Assembly (NCBI GenBank): GCA_045430275.1
Contig: JAILXU010000006.1
Span: 1-64,000 of the forward strand
Length of the DNA stretch: 64,000 nt
Reading direction: 5' to 3'
Source of the DNA: Oceanobacter sp045430275
Lineage (GTDB): Bacteria; Pseudomonadota; Gammaproteobacteria; Pseudomonadales; Oceanobacteraceae
A program made the translations under genes and the position numbers. The stretch's first letter is position 1. Each line of letters begins with the position of its first letter. The notes beneath the pieces are model-generated. The model was not told the DNA's origin. It ran no database searches and saw nothing but the letters and a program-made list of their open reading frames with translations. Below, piece after piece: positions 42,123-52,308 of the stretch.

Positions 42123-44501
42123 TCACGCGCCCGGAGCTGTTTTCTCCGCCAGGAAAAACCAGGTATCCATCACCGAATCCGGGTTCAGAGACACGCTGTC
42201 GATACCATGATCCATCAGCCAGCGGGCAAAATCCGGGTGATCCGATGGCCCTTGTCCACAAATACCAATGTACTTGCCCTGCTTCTTACACGCCTGAATG
42301 GCATTTTCCAGCAACGCCAAAATGGCTGGATTACGCTCATCAAACAGGTGCGCAATGATGCCGGAATCACGATCCAGCCCCAGCGTCAGCTGGGTCAAAT
42401 CGTTAGAGCCGACCGAGAAGCCATCGAAGTATTCCAGGAATTGCTCCGCCAGAATGGCATTGGCAGGCAGCTCACACATCATGATCAGTTTGAGGCCGTT
42501 CTCGCCACGCTTGAGACCGTTCTCTTCCAGCAGGTTCACCACCTGCTCGGCTTCACCGACGGTGCGCACAAACGGCACCATGATTTCGACGTTGGTGAAG
42601 CCCATTTCATCGCGCACCTTGCGCATGGCCCGGCATTCCAGCTCGAAGCAATCGCGGAAGTTCTTGGAGATGTAACGGGATGCACCACGGAAACCCAGCA
42701 TCGGGTTTTCTTCTTCCGGCTCGAACAGGCGTCCACCAATCAGATTGGCGTATTCGTTAGACTTGAAGTCCGACAGACGCACAATAACCCGCTTCGGAGC
42801 GAACGCCGCCGCCAGCGTGGAAATGCCTTCCACCAGCTTGTCGACGTAAAAATCAACCGGGCTGGCGTAACCGGCAATACGGCGTTCAACGGTTGGCTTC
42901 AGTTCTTCCGGCAGACTATCAAAGTTCAACAATGCCTTGGGATGCACACCAATCATGCGGTTAATAATGAATTCCAGGCGCGCCAGCCCGACACCGGCAT
43001 TCGGCAAGCCCTGGAAATCAAAAGCACGATCCGGGTTGCCCACGTTCATCATGACCTTGAATGGCAAGTCCGGCATGGAGTCGACCGAATTGGTGCGAAC
43101 ATCAAAATCCAGCGCACCGTCATAGACGTAACCGGTATCCCCTTCAGCACAGGAAACGGTAACATCCTGGCCTTCTTTCAGGGTTTCAGTGGCATCTTCA
43201 CAACCTACGACGGCTGGGATGCCCAGCTCACGGGCAATGATCGCCGCATGACAGGTACGACCACCACGGTTGGTGACAATCGCCGCCGAACGCTTCATTA
43301 CCGGTTCCCAATCCGGGTCGGTCATATCCGCCACCAGCACATCGCCTTCCTTGACCTGATCCATTTCATCAATGTCGTGGATCACCCGCACCTTGCCCTT
43401 GCCAATGCGATGACCAATGCTGCGGCCTTCAGCAACAACAGTGCCGGTTTCTTTCAGCAGATAACGCTCCATTACGGTTTTGCTGGCTCGACTTTTCACC
43501 GTTTCAGGACGTGCCTGAACAATATATAACTGACCGTCGTCACCGTCTTTTGCCCACTCAATGTCCATCGGGCGACCGTAGTGCTGTTCAATCGTCACAG
43601 CCTGACGTGCCAGGTGTTCGACTTCGGCATCGGTAACGGAAAAGCGCTGGCGGTCTTCCTTGTCAACGCGCAAGGTCTCAACTGAACGCCCAACACTGGC
43701 CGACTGGTCGTACACCATTTTGATCGCCTTGGCTCCCAGGTTACGACGTAAAATGGAGGGGCGATCTTCCTTCAGGTTGTTCTTGTGAACGTAGAATTCA
43801 TCCGGGTTAACAGCACCCTGTACGACGGTTTCACCCAGGCCATAGGAAGACGTAACAAAGACGACCTGATCAAAACCGGATTCAGTATCAATGGAGAACA
43901 TCACACCGCTGGACGCCGTTTCACTGCGCACCATGCGCTGCACACCCGCAGACAGAGCAATTTGGCTGTGCTCAAACCCCTGATGCTCACGATAGGCGAT
44001 GGCACGGTCATTAAAGAGAGAAGCGAACACATCTCGAATGGCATGCAGTACGTTATCAATGCCGACAATATTCAGATGCGTTTCCTGCTGACCAGCAAAC
44101 GAGGCATCGGGAAGATCTTCCGCCGTGGCAGAAGAGCGCACAGCGACAGCCACACCCTGGTTATCACTGGACAACTGTTCGAATGATTCACGAATCGCCG
44201 ACTCCAGTGAGGTCGGCAGTGGCGCTGCCAGAATCCACTCACGAATCTGTTTTCCGGCTTCCGTTAGCTGTGGGATATTATCCACATTCAGATTTTCAAG
44301 GCGCTGATTGATGCGCTCGTCCAGCCCTTCGTAAGCCAGAAATTCCCGATAAGCATCGGCTGTTGTTGCAAAACCGCCTGGTACCGTAACTCCGGCCCCT
44401 GCCAGATGACTGATCATTTCACCGAGTGAAGCATTTTTCCCCCCAACTCGATCAACATCTTCCATGCCTACCTGATCAAACCAAAGTACATAGTCAGTCA
44501 A
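42123..44501 (-). CDS. ppsA: Phosphoenolpyruvate synthase
   Basis: 792 aa. It makes PEP from pyruvate and ATP for gluconeogenesis. The N-terminal ATP-binding domain begins DQVGMEDVDRVGGKNASLGEMI. The phosphohistidine swivel domain has GGRTCHAAIIARELGIPAVVG near 430. The C-terminal PEP/pyruvate barrel ends with GSNDLTQLTLGLDRDSG and CGQGPSDHPDFA. It is divergent from its regulator gene ppsR. A role after propionate breakdown to pyruvate fits the nearby prp operon. Confidence 0.97.
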   Translation of the reverse strand: MTDYVLWFDQVGMEDVDRVGGKNASLGEMISHLAGAGVTVPGGFATTADAYREFLAYEGLDERINQRLENLNVDNIPQLTEAGKQIREWILAAPLPTSLESAIRESFEQLSSDNQGVAVAVRSSATAEDLPDASFAGQQETHLNIVGIDNVLHAIRDVFASLFNDRAIAYREHQGFEHSQIALSAGVQRMVRSETASSGVMFSIDTESGFDQVVFVTSSYGLGETVVQGAVNPDEFYVHKNNLKEDRPSILRRNLGAKAIKMVYDQSASVGRSVETLRVDKEDRQRFSVTDAEVEHLARQAVTIEQHYGRPMDIEWAKDGDDGQLYIVQARPETVKSRASKTVMERYLLKETGTVVAEGRSIGHRIGKGKVRVIHDIDEMDQVKEGDVLVADMTDPDWEPVMKRSAAIVTNRGGRTCHAAIIARELGIPAVVGCEDATETLKEGQDVTVSCAEGDTGYVYDGALDFDVRTNSVDSMPDLPFKVMMNVGNPDRAFDFQGLPNAGVGLARLEFIINRMIGVHPKALLNFDSLPEELKPTVERRIAGYASPVDFYVDKLVEGISTLAAAFAPKRVIVRLSDFKSNEYANLIGGRLFEPEEENPMLGFRGASRYISKNFRDCFELECRAMRKVRDEMGFTNVEIMVPFVRTVGEAEQVVNLLEENGLKRGENGLKLIMMCELPANAILAEQFLEYFDGFSVGSNDLTQLTLGLDRDSGIIAHLFDERNPAILALLENAIQACKKQGKYIGICGQGPSDHPDFARWLMDHGIDSVSLNPDSVMDTWFFLAEKTAPGA

Positions 44502-44772
44502 CGTTTTTCTCCTGTAACATCCGCCGCATCAACGACTTGAAAAGCAACCTGGCTTTTGGCCTGTTGCGTATTTGCTCATTATATTTGTTCACACCCATGT
44601 TCAGACTTACCCCTCGGGCTGAACAAGCGTTAGCTTTGCATCGCGGTCAACAGCCAGTGGTTGTGATGATTCCTCTGGCCTATATCATCCCGCTGTTTAC
44701 CGGAATGCCACGAAAGGCTAACGTGTGAGGCATTACCAACGCAACACCCACAGCACCCAAACCGGATTCACC
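44502..44772. promoter_or_regulatory. Divergent ppsA-ppsR promoter region
   Basis: 271 bp between the two start codons. It must carry promoters on both strands. No box pair was convincing by eye, and no long repeat is present. Confidence 0.4.
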
Positions 44773-45591
44773 ATGAAACGATATGCCTATTTTATTTCTG
44801 ACGGTACTGGAATTACTGCCGAAATGTTGGGAAACAGTCTGCTGGCTCAATTTGAGTCGATCCAGTTTGAACGCATCACTTTCCCCTACATCGACACCGA
44901 AGAAAAAGCGCGTCAAACCGTCGAACGCATTAATGACAACGCTAACACCACGGGTGTTCCCGCCGTCGTCTTTGACACCATCGTCGATGCGAAAATACGC
45001 CAGATCATTGACTCGGCCAATGCCTTCAAGATTGATATTTTCGGGGCGTTCCTCAGTCCGCTGGAACAGGCGCTGAAAACGGAATCGTCTTACAGCGTTG
45101 GTAAATCCCATTCCGCCAAGAACACCGGCTATTTACCCAGAATGGAGGCCGTTAACTTTGCGCTCGCAAATGATGACGGTGCTCGAGTACGCCATTACGA
45201 AGATGCCGATGTGATTTTGATTGGCGTCTCTCGCTGTGGAAAAACGCCAACTTGTCTGTATCTGGCCATGCAGTTTGGTATTCGGGCCGCCAACTATCCG
45301 CTCACAGAAGAAGACATGGCTGACATGCGCCTGCCAGACTGTTTGAAAAAACACCGCAAAAAACTGTTTGGGCTGACCATTGACCCGGATCGCCTGTCTG
45401 TCATTCGTAATGAACGACGCGCCAACAGCCGCTACGCCTCACTGAAACAGTGTTATCACGAGGTGGACGAAGTGGAAGGACTGTACCAGCGGGAACAAAT
45501 TCCGTTTATCAGCACCACCGACAAATCCATTGAAGAGATCTCAACCCGCATTATGGCAACAACCGGCCTGCACCGGACATTGCGCTCATAA
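44773..45591 (+). CDS. ppsR: PEP synthase regulatory protein (kinase/pyrophosphorylase)
   Basis: 272 aa from the ATG at 44773 (MKRYAYFISDGTGITAEMLG); the frame upstream is not family-like. PpsR inactivates PpsA by ADP-dependent phosphorylation of a threonine and restores it by phosphorolysis. The nucleotide loop GVSRCGKTPT lies near residue 150. It is divergent from ppsA. Its last 6 bp overlap the end of a convergent hydrolase gene. Confidence 0.95.
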   Translation: MKRYAYFISDGTGITAEMLGNSLLAQFESIQFERITFPYIDTEEKARQTVERINDNANTTGVPAVVFDTIVDAKIRQIIDSANAFKIDIFGAFLSPLEQALKTESSYSVGKSHSAKNTGYLPRMEAVNFALANDDGARVRHYEDADVILIGVSRCGKTPTCLYLAMQFGIRAANYPLTEEDMADMRLPDCLKKHRKKLFGLTIDPDRLSVIRNERRANSRYASLKQCYHEVDEVEGLYQREQIPFISTTDKSIEEISTRIMATTGLHRTLRS

Positions 45592-46437
45592 CGCTTCAAG
45601 CAGCAACGTCAGACGCTCGTCCATCAGGCGGGCAACCGGCTTGGGGTGAGTGAACACCAGACTGTGATCCGCGCCATTAATCACTTGCCCGAACCAGTCA
45701 GGATTACTCGCTTCCAGTTGCTGCTGACGCAGGCGCATTTCATCACTGCTCAAGGCCCCCACAAAACTCATGCCGGGCTTGGGAGATTGCCAGTTCAACA
45801 AAGCGTCCGGGCTGGATTCTATGGTTTCGGAGACGGCCCTCAAAGCCTGACAAAACCCCACCTGATTGGGCTTTAAACGACTGATAGCAATGCGATCAGA
45901 GGCTGCATTGGCCCGACGTTTCGGGGATACGATGTCCAGAAACTGTCGGTATATGGCCTGATCATTCGGGTGTTGATCCAGCCAATCCGCCATGGTGCGA
46001 TAGCGCTGAGCTTTATCAAGCAGGCTTTCAGGTGTGGTGCCCGACAACAGCGCGGGTTCCAGCAAGAAGCACAATCCGACTCCCGGATGCTCGTACACCA
46101 AACGACTCGTGATCATTCCCCCAAAGGAATAACCGGCCAGATCAAATGTTTGCCAATCCAGCGCCGATAACAACTCCGAGATTTGCACCACGTATTCATT
46201 CAGAGTCGGCGCTTCGCAGTCGTGGAACGCAGACTTGCCCATGCCTGCAAAATCCACCACCAGCACTTCTTCCCAACTTTTCAGATAGTTCACCACATAA
46301 GTCCAGGTCATCTCACCAGCGATGCCTGCGCCGTGCAATAACACCAAACGCCGGCGGGTGGTTGCATCAGAACTGCGATAAATCATGCCGTGCTGGTGAG
46401 CAATGGCAGTGCGAATATTAAAGGGATGATGTTCCAA
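45586..46437 (-). CDS. Alpha/beta hydrolase
   Basis: 283 aa. The oxyanion strand LVLLHGAGIAGEMTW (30-44), the nucleophile elbow AGYSFGGM near 100-107 and the late His in NGADHSLVF give a complete catalytic set. There is no signal peptide, so it is cytoplasmic. The substrate is unknown. It converges on ppsR with a 6-bp overlap and diverges from pabB. Confidence 0.85.
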   Translation of the reverse strand: MEHHPFNIRTAIAHQHGMIYRSSDATTRRRLVLLHGAGIAGEMTWTYVVNYLKSWEEVLVVDFAGMGKSAFHDCEAPTLNEYVVQISELLSALDWQTFDLAGYSFGGMITSRLVYEHPGVGLCFLLEPALLSGTTPESLLDKAQRYRTMADWLDQHPNDQAIYRQFLDIVSPKRRANAASDRIAISRLKPNQVGFCQALRAVSETIESSPDALLNWQSPKPGMSFVGALSSDEMRLRQQQLEASNPDWFGQVINGADHSLVFTHPKPVARLMDERLTLLLEAL

Positions 46438-46559
46438 GGTAAGACTCTTTTACTGTGTGGATCTGAACGCCATTGTATGCTGGCTCCTTTCAATAGGCAC
46501 CTGCGACTTGTTGCTCTGCGCTCAACACGGGATAATTCCGTTTTTACCCCGCCCTGTAG

Positions 46560-47963
46560 ATGGGCTATCGCATAGAGATTTTGCTGTTGAGCGCCTTCGT
46601 CATCGAGACCGACTTTTCTGCTTCCAAACTGCTTGAACACTGCCACCAACTGGAGGCACCGGCACTATTCTACTCCGGCACGTCGGGAGGCGATGAGCGA
46701 TCGCCTAAAAAATCCGCCTTTGCCATTCTTGGCTGCTTCCCGGACCAACACCTTCAAGCGCACACACCGAACGAACTGAAGCAGTTGCTGACGGATTTGC
46801 AGTCTGTTACGCCCAGCCATGGGCACAATAGAGGCACCTTTAGAGATACTTTGAGAGACACCTTTCAAAGTGGCTGGGCAGGCTATTTTTCATACGATGC
46901 AGGCCATGCATTGATGAATCTCCCGACCGCTCCGGGCGAGACACCTCTGGCCGAATTTTACAATTACCCACTCACCCTGCGCCTCGACCTGCAGACCGAC
47001 CACTGCCAGCTACAAAACCCACGGGGTTTGCCCGAGCAACACGTCGCGTCTTTCATAAACCAAATAACCCGGTGCCTTAATCGCCATCGCGACTCCAGCT
47101 CCAACTCCAGCACTGATGCCCTGCAGCCCTCATCGCTCATCTGGTCACCTCATTGGACACAGACAGAGTATGATCAGGCTTTCGAACGCGTGCAGGCGTA
47201 TTTGCATTCCGGCGATGCCTATCAGGTAAATCTGGCCATGTCGTTTCATTGCGCTGATGACCTGCGACGCATCAGCCCTCATGCCTTGCTAACGCATTTC
47301 AACGCGCCGTTCAGTGGTTACTTTCGCACTCCGAACCTGACGCTATTCTCTGTCAGCCCTGAACGTTTTATCCAGGTATCAGAGCAGCACATCACAACCA
47401 GTCCAATCAAAGGCACCATTCCACGCGGAAAGACACCCGAAGAAGATCAGGCCAACCGCACCTGGCTGAAGAACAGTCAGAAAAACCGGGCTGAGAATCT
47501 GATGATTGTTGATCTGTTAAGAAATGACATTGGCCGGTCAGCCCAGACAGGCTCGGTCAACGTCACCCGCCTGTTTGATATTGAGCCACACGCCAATGTG
47601 CATCATATGGTGAGTACTATTGAGGCCAGCAAGCAGCCAGAGCTGTCACCACTGGAGGTGATCATTAACGCTTTTCCTGGCGGCTCAATCACGGGCGCTC
47701 CCAAACGCAGAGCGATGGAAATCATCACCGAGCTGGAATCTGGCCCTCGCGGGCTGTATTGCGGGTCATTTGGTTACCTCGACGATTCCGGCCTGACCGA
47801 CTTCAACATTCTGATACGCTCCATTACCGCCACAGAACAAGGAGCAACCTGCTGGGGCGGCGGCGGACTGGTGGCAGACTCTACCGCTCGGGATGAATAC
47901 GATGAAATTCATGGGAAGATTGACCGCATTCTGGAGATGCCCATCACCCGAACACCTGACTGA
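46560..47963 (+). CDS. pabB: Aminodeoxychorismate synthase component I
   Basis: 467 aa. It aminates chorismate for folate synthesis, with PabA supplying ammonia. The motif PIKGT with K284 marks PabB and separates it from TrpE and anthranilate synthases, which have PIAGT. Other chorismate-site segments are KNRAENLMIVDLLRND, FPGGSITGAPKRRAMEII and the C-terminal GGGLVADST. The exact start is uncertain because the first codons have no clear ribosome site. PabC is at 16387. Confidence 0.95.
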   Translation: MGYRIEILLLSAFVIETDFSASKLLEHCHQLEAPALFYSGTSGGDERSPKKSAFAILGCFPDQHLQAHTPNELKQLLTDLQSVTPSHGHNRGTFRDTLRDTFQSGWAGYFSYDAGHALMNLPTAPGETPLAEFYNYPLTLRLDLQTDHCQLQNPRGLPEQHVASFINQITRCLNRHRDSSSNSSTDALQPSSLIWSPHWTQTEYDQAFERVQAYLHSGDAYQVNLAMSFHCADDLRRISPHALLTHFNAPFSGYFRTPNLTLFSVSPERFIQVSEQHITTSPIKGTIPRGKTPEEDQANRTWLKNSQKNRAENLMIVDLLRNDIGRSAQTGSVNVTRLFDIEPHANVHHMVSTIEASKQPELSPLEVIINAFPGGSITGAPKRRAMEIITELESGPRGLYCGSFGYLDDSGLTDFNILIRSITATEQGATCWGGGGLVADSTARDEYDEIHGKIDRILEMPITRTPD

Positions 47964-47966
47964 ACG

Positions 47967-50114
47967 TTACAAATTGCTGGAAAACTGATTGGTGTACCAG
48001 GCCATCATCCAGAGGTTTTGATAGCCATTCAGACGGTGTAATAGCAGAATCTCTTCACGATCCAATTCATTCATCAAGGCCGCAACCAGCTTATTTTGGG
48101 TAACGCCAGAAGCCAAAGCCGGTTGTGTTGCTTGCTGCATCAGATGCTGAATGTAGACCATCCCCTGCTCATGACGAGCCAGCACCCGATTCAACTCGGC
48201 GACATCTTGCTGAAAAGCATAAAACGCAGTGTGCAATTCCTTTTCCTGATCCGCCAGCGTACTCAACTCGTCTTCTGACAGGCGTGTGGCCATGCCGTAT
48301 CCGGGCCGTCTCAAACGCTGAAAATAAGCACGATAAAAACGTTTTTCCAGTGAGGCCTGACGATAACGAGCAATCAGATCGTTCAAAGGTCCGATCTCGT
48401 TCTGCTCCAGAGTGTTTAACAGGGTTTGCTCACCCGGCGTCAGACCGGCCATGGCCTGTTCCGGCAACACCTGTAATTCCGATTGCACCGCTGCCAGATA
48501 CTGCTGCCAGGTAAATTGATCGGACCGGGAAAGCGACTGCAAATAATCCGGACTACTTTCTGACAACCACCCCGACAACAGCGCCACCTTGCGCTGCCTC
48601 ACTCGTATCTGTACCTGCTGTTGCAAGGCGTGATGCCTCTGTTTGAATGCATCACGAGAAATCTGATGCAAATCTACGACAAACCAGAGAAACGCAAAGG
48701 CAGCATCGGTGGTTGAAAGTGCCGGAATTTGCCAGCCTTTCGAGAGATACTGCCAGGGCAAGCCAAACGCGAATTCCGACATCGAAGATGGAGTTTGCGC
48801 CAATGGCGTTGCTCCCCACACATACTCATAATCAAACACGGCACCGGGCCAGACAGAGAGTTTCAGAAGCTCAGCAACTGGCTCAGCAACTGGCTCAGCA
48901 ACTGGCCGGATAACCGCTTCATCCACTGACTCGGAAGCCACAGGCTCCTTGTTCTCCCACAATTCAGGAGGGGCCAGCTTCAGGTATTCATCATCCGACT
49001 GCATCAAACGCTGCTGGTACACCGTATCGGGCGAGGCAATATCACGCACAACCGGCTTTTCACCTCGTTGGTCATCGGCATTCGTGGTGCTGCCAGCAGA
49101 CAGTTCCTGAACGTAATAACCAGATGGTGCGATACGAATGTCTCCGTGCGTCGGACGCTGCTGCTCTGGTGGTGCCGCAATGGTTCGCACAATGGGTTTT
49201 TCACCTCTGCGGTTGTCGCTCCCACCCTGCACGCCACCGGGTTCTCTGGATGGCTCTTGAACGTAATAACCCGACGGTGCAACACGAATGGATGGATAAC
49301 CCGTCGATGACTGACCCAACCGGGCGGCAGCACCCGCTGATCGTGATGCTGCAGGTATCGAGACGTTGGGAGGTTTGGCGACTATTGATGAAGACCGAGG
49401 CTCAGGGGCAATGGCCGGGCGTTGATAAGAAGGCTTTGAGATCAACTTTCGAGCCACCGGAGAGCGCTCGGTATAGGCTTCCATTTTATTTTTCAGAGGG
49501 CGACGATGCGCTGTACCAATTTGAACCGCCGGTGTTTCTGAATATACAGAGGGAGAGACAGGAGGTGCTTTACTACCCCCTGCTGGCACGGACACTGCCG
49601 TAGCCGTATCGGCTGTTCTGTCGGCTGTTGTGTTGGTTATGCTGCTGGCATCAACGCGTGACTCGGGCCGAGGGCGAACAGGCGTCAAACCACGACGAGG
49701 CAAAGATGGCAATGGCTTGGCTTTGTTGGGTGCCCGATAGGCTTCTGACCGTGGCGAAACAATCAGGCGGGTTTTATTTTGCTCATCAGCATGGCCGACA
49801 TAACGCTGCAAAATATCCTTGGCTTCCAATTCTTCCCGGCGACGCGCCGATTCTTCATGTTCATCCCGAATCAACTGGTTAATACCAGGACGAGAAGGAG
49901 GCTCTCGTCCTTCCAGTCGATCAGCTTCAAATTTCAGATTGTTTTTATACGATGAACGTTTGATCACAGCATCCGGCTGCTTATAGGTGCCATCGTCATC
50001 AAAGACTTGCTGATGCTCTATACGAACACGCACATCCTTGCCCCCGGTTTCAGCCTGACAGGCCACTCCCCAGAGGATCATCCACCACACAACCGTCTTG
50101 AATATTAACGACAT
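47967..50114 (-). CDS. Unrecognised secreted protein with internal duplications
   Basis: 715 aa, no family recognised. A signal peptide is likely (VVWWMILWGVACQAETGG, cleavage near 21). Residues up to about 400 are low-complexity and rich in Pro, Arg and Ser. They include a duplicated unit of about 48 residues (RVAPSGYYVQEPSREP...RRGEKPIVR, then RIAPSGYYVQELSAGS...QRGEKPVVR) and a triple PVAE repeat. The C-terminal third (about 420-715) is mostly helical with coiled-coil character (FKQRHHALQQQVQIRVRQRK). A predicted form is a periplasmic or surface protein with a flexible linker and a helical domain. It converges with pabB (3 bp apart) and is followed on the same strand, going upstream, by an FKBP isomerase. 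Confidence 0.8.
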   Translation of the reverse strand: MSLIFKTVVWWMILWGVACQAETGGKDVRVRIEHQQVFDDDGTYKQPDAVIKRSSYKNNLKFEADRLEGREPPSRPGINQLIRDEHEESARRREELEAKDILQRYVGHADEQNKTRLIVSPRSEAYRAPNKAKPLPSLPRRGLTPVRPRPESRVDASSITNTTADRTADTATAVSVPAGGSKAPPVSPSVYSETPAVQIGTAHRRPLKNKMEAYTERSPVARKLISKPSYQRPAIAPEPRSSSIVAKPPNVSIPAASRSAGAAARLGQSSTGYPSIRVAPSGYYVQEPSREPGGVQGGSDNRRGEKPIVRTIAAPPEQQRPTHGDIRIAPSGYYVQELSAGSTTNADDQRGEKPVVRDIASPDTVYQQRLMQSDDEYLKLAPPELWENKEPVASESVDEAVIRPVAEPVAEPVAELLKLSVWPGAVFDYEYVWGATPLAQTPSSMSEFAFGLPWQYLSKGWQIPALSTTDAAFAFLWFVVDLHQISRDAFKQRHHALQQQVQIRVRQRKVALLSGWLSESSPDYLQSLSRSDQFTWQQYLAAVQSELQVLPEQAMAGLTPGEQTLLNTLEQNEIGPLNDLIARYRQASLEKRFYRAYFQRLRRPGYGMATRLSEDELSTLADQEKELHTAFYAFQQDVAELNRVLARHEQGMVYIQHLMQQATQPALASGVTQNKLVAALMNELDREEILLLHRLNGYQNLWMMAWYTNQFSSNL

Positions 50115-50187
50115 GTAACACTCATTTACTCACCGTAACAGAGTCTGAAATTCTAGACCGGTTATCACGGATGTGCCGAACTCTTGA

Positions 50188-50682
50188 TCACTGCCCGTTT
50201 ACTGCAATCAGTTCCACATCGAAAATCAGCAGACTGCCACCCGGAATATTGCCAACCCGTCGATTACCGTAACCCAGCTCTGATGGAATAAACAAACGTG
50301 CTTTCTCGCCCTTGGCCATAAGCTGCAAGCCTTCTGTCCAACCAGAAATAACCTGATTCAAAGCAAAAGAAATAGGTTCTCCCCGCTTGATTGAGCTATC
50401 GAATACCGTGCCATCCAGCAGCTTGCCTTCATAATGGACAGTGACTTCATCTGATGCTCCTGGCGTCTGACGCGCCTGAGCGTCATCACCTTGCGATTCA
50501 CTTAACGGCAGAAACTGCATTCCACTGTCAGTCACCTGAACACCATCTTTAGTGGCATTTTCCCGAAGAAAAGCTTCCGCCTCTTCACGATTCTCAGCCG
50601 CACTGGCACTCCCGACCCCCGCACGCTTAAGCGCGTAAATAAACAATCCAGCCACAACCAGAATCAATAAAACATCAAGCAT
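50188..50682 (-). CDS. FKBP-type peptidyl-prolyl isomerase, membrane-anchored
   Basis: 164 aa. One N-terminal hydrophobic segment (about 2-18, LDVLLILVVAGLFIYAL) anchors or exports it. The FKBP domain is C-terminal, with VTVHYEGKLLDGTVFDSS, the Trp-containing ISGWTEGLQLM and IPSELGYGNR. It speeds proline isomerisation in protein folding, probably in the periplasm. It lies upstream of the secreted 715-aa protein on the same strand and could help it fold, but that is a guess. Confidence 0.92.
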   Translation of the reverse strand: MLDVLLILVVAGLFIYALKRAGVGSASAAENREEAEAFLRENATKDGVQVTDSGMQFLPLSESQGDDAQARQTPGASDEVTVHYEGKLLDGTVFDSSIKRGEPISFALNQVISGWTEGLQLMAKGEKARLFIPSELGYGNRRVGNIPGGSLLIFDVELIAVNGQ

Positions 50683-50712
50683 ACATACTCCAGACAGAAA
50701 ACGATCCGACGA

Positions 50713-51456
50713 TTAATAATGCGACAGTTCCTTGTCATTCTGGCTCAGTTTATTACCGACATTTTCAACTTTTTGCAAAGACTTGAGTGACGTCGATAAA
50801 AATTCGCGCTCGTACAACACCCCTACCACAGCCGCCGCTGCCAGCATGAACAGCCAGGGGTTAATAAACCAGGAAATCAGTGCGAGGGAAAAGTAGAATG
50901 AACGTAAACCATAGTTATAACTGTGACTGGCCTGATCAATAATCTTGGCACCATAAATAGCAAAGCTGCGACGCTCTGCCGCCGTCACTGAGGCGTCATC
51001 CGGCATCGGAGCAGCTCCAATCAGAACGGATGCAAAACCAAACTGACGCATGGACCAGGTAAAGGTGAAAAAGGCGTAGATAAACACACCAATAATCACA
51101 ATGACTTTCAGTTCAAGTGCCAGCAATGAGTCTGCTGCCGCCAATTTGACTCCGGTCAAAGTTTCCTGAATCTCTTCGATTGCCGTCAAGGCCGTCAGCA
51201 GACCTGCCAGAATCAGGACGCAGGACGAGGCGAAAAACGTGACGTTTCTCTCCAGGTTCGCCAGCAAGGCAGCATCTGACACACGCACTTCCCGCTGCAA
51301 TACCCGCCTCATCCAGTTGATTCGATGGACATGCATGACCGATGACAGGGAAGCCGTTTTTTTCGCCATCATTTTGGCAAAACGGCTATAGGCAATCCAG
51401 CACAGTAAAAACCAGCCCAGGCCAATCCAGTTCAGGATACCTATTTCATCATTCAT
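50713..51456 (-). CDS. DUF599-family membrane protein
   Basis: 247 aa with about four membrane segments (near 8-24, 72-92, 112-132 and 205-222). The stretches MHVHRINWMRR and SHSYNYGLRSFYFSLALISWF fit the DUF599 family, whose function is unknown. It lies between arsH and the FKBP gene, all on the minus strand with short gaps, so co-transcription is possible. Confidence 0.8.
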   Translation of the reverse strand: MNDEIGILNWIGLGWFLLCWIAYSRFAKMMAKKTASLSSVMHVHRINWMRRVLQREVRVSDAALLANLERNVTFFASSCVLILAGLLTALTAIEEIQETLTGVKLAAADSLLALELKVIVIIGVFIYAFFTFTWSMRQFGFASVLIGAAPMPDDASVTAAERRSFAIYGAKIIDQASHSYNYGLRSFYFSLALISWFINPWLFMLAAAAVVGVLYEREFLSTSLKSLQKVENVGNKLSQNDKELSHY

Positions 51457-51487
51457 ACAGAGTGTCCGGTTATCAGAAAAAATACGA

Positions 51488-52204
51488 TCAAATGGAGCGC
51501 TGATTCACACGAGCCATCAACTCTTCGGCAGTTTCTTTTCGTTCAGAATAACGATCAACCAGGTATTCGCTGCGATCACGCACCAGATAGGTAAACTTCA
51601 CCAATTCCTCCATCACATCCACAATCCGGTCGTAGTATGAAGAAGGCTTCATTCGGCCATCGTCATCAAATTCAGCCCAGGCTTTGGCAACGGATGATTG
51701 ATTGGGAATCGTCAACATACGCATCCAGCGCCCCAATACACGCAACTGGTTCACCGCATTGAACGACTGTGAACCGCCACAGACCTGCAGTACAGCCAGA
51801 GTTTTCCCTTGCGTTGGCCGTACTGCCCCGGAAGACAAGGGAATCCAGTCAATCTGGGATTTCATAATACCCGTCATGGAGCCGTGACGCTCCGGCGAAC
51901 ACCACACCATGCCTTCACTCCATAACACCAGATCACGCAGTTCGGCAACCTTTGGGTGATCATCCGGAGCGTCATCGGGCAGTGGTAAACCGGACGGGTT
52001 AAATATACGGACTTCGGCTCCCATGGCCTCCAATAAGCGCGCACATTCCTCAACCGCAAAACGGCTGAAAGAACGTTGTCTCAGAGAACCGTAAAGCAAC
52101 AGAAAACGAGGTTTGTGACTGGAAGCAGGGTTAGCAAACAGACGCTCGGAAGAAGGGACAGAGAAAATCTCATCCTTCACATTAGGCAAGTCAGAATCAT
52201 TCAT
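51488..52204 (-). CDS. arsH: ArsH, NADPH-dependent FMN reductase
   Basis: 238 aa. ArsH proteins are flavin reductases that oxidise trivalent organoarsenicals or reduce metals and quinones. The flavodoxin-like loop LLYGSLRQRSFSRFA, the WCSPERHGSMTGIMKSQIDWIP segment and QSFNAVNQLRVLGRWMRM are ArsH signatures. It lies 104 bp after arsR. No arsenite pump or arsenate reductase is seen nearby. Confidence 0.93.
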   Translation of the reverse strand: MNDSDLPNVKDEIFSVPSSERLFANPASSHKPRFLLLYGSLRQRSFSRFAVEECARLLEAMGAEVRIFNPSGLPLPDDAPDDHPKVAELRDLVLWSEGMVWCSPERHGSMTGIMKSQIDWIPLSSGAVRPTQGKTLAVLQVCGGSQSFNAVNQLRVLGRWMRMLTIPNQSSVAKAWAEFDDDGRMKPSSYYDRIVDVMEELVKFTYLVRDRSEYLVDRYSERKETAEELMARVNQRSI

Positions 52205-52308
52205 GGTCGTAAATTCTTAAGAAGAACGGCTGGAGACCAACGGCCCCCAGATCAATTATATTGTTAATACGAAGCCAGAATCAGACCAGGACATCATCAC
52301 CCTATTCG

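Noticed and set aside
41943..43529. A 528-codon frame antisense to ppsA
   Set aside because: Shadow of the ppsA coding strand; no domain or ribosome site.
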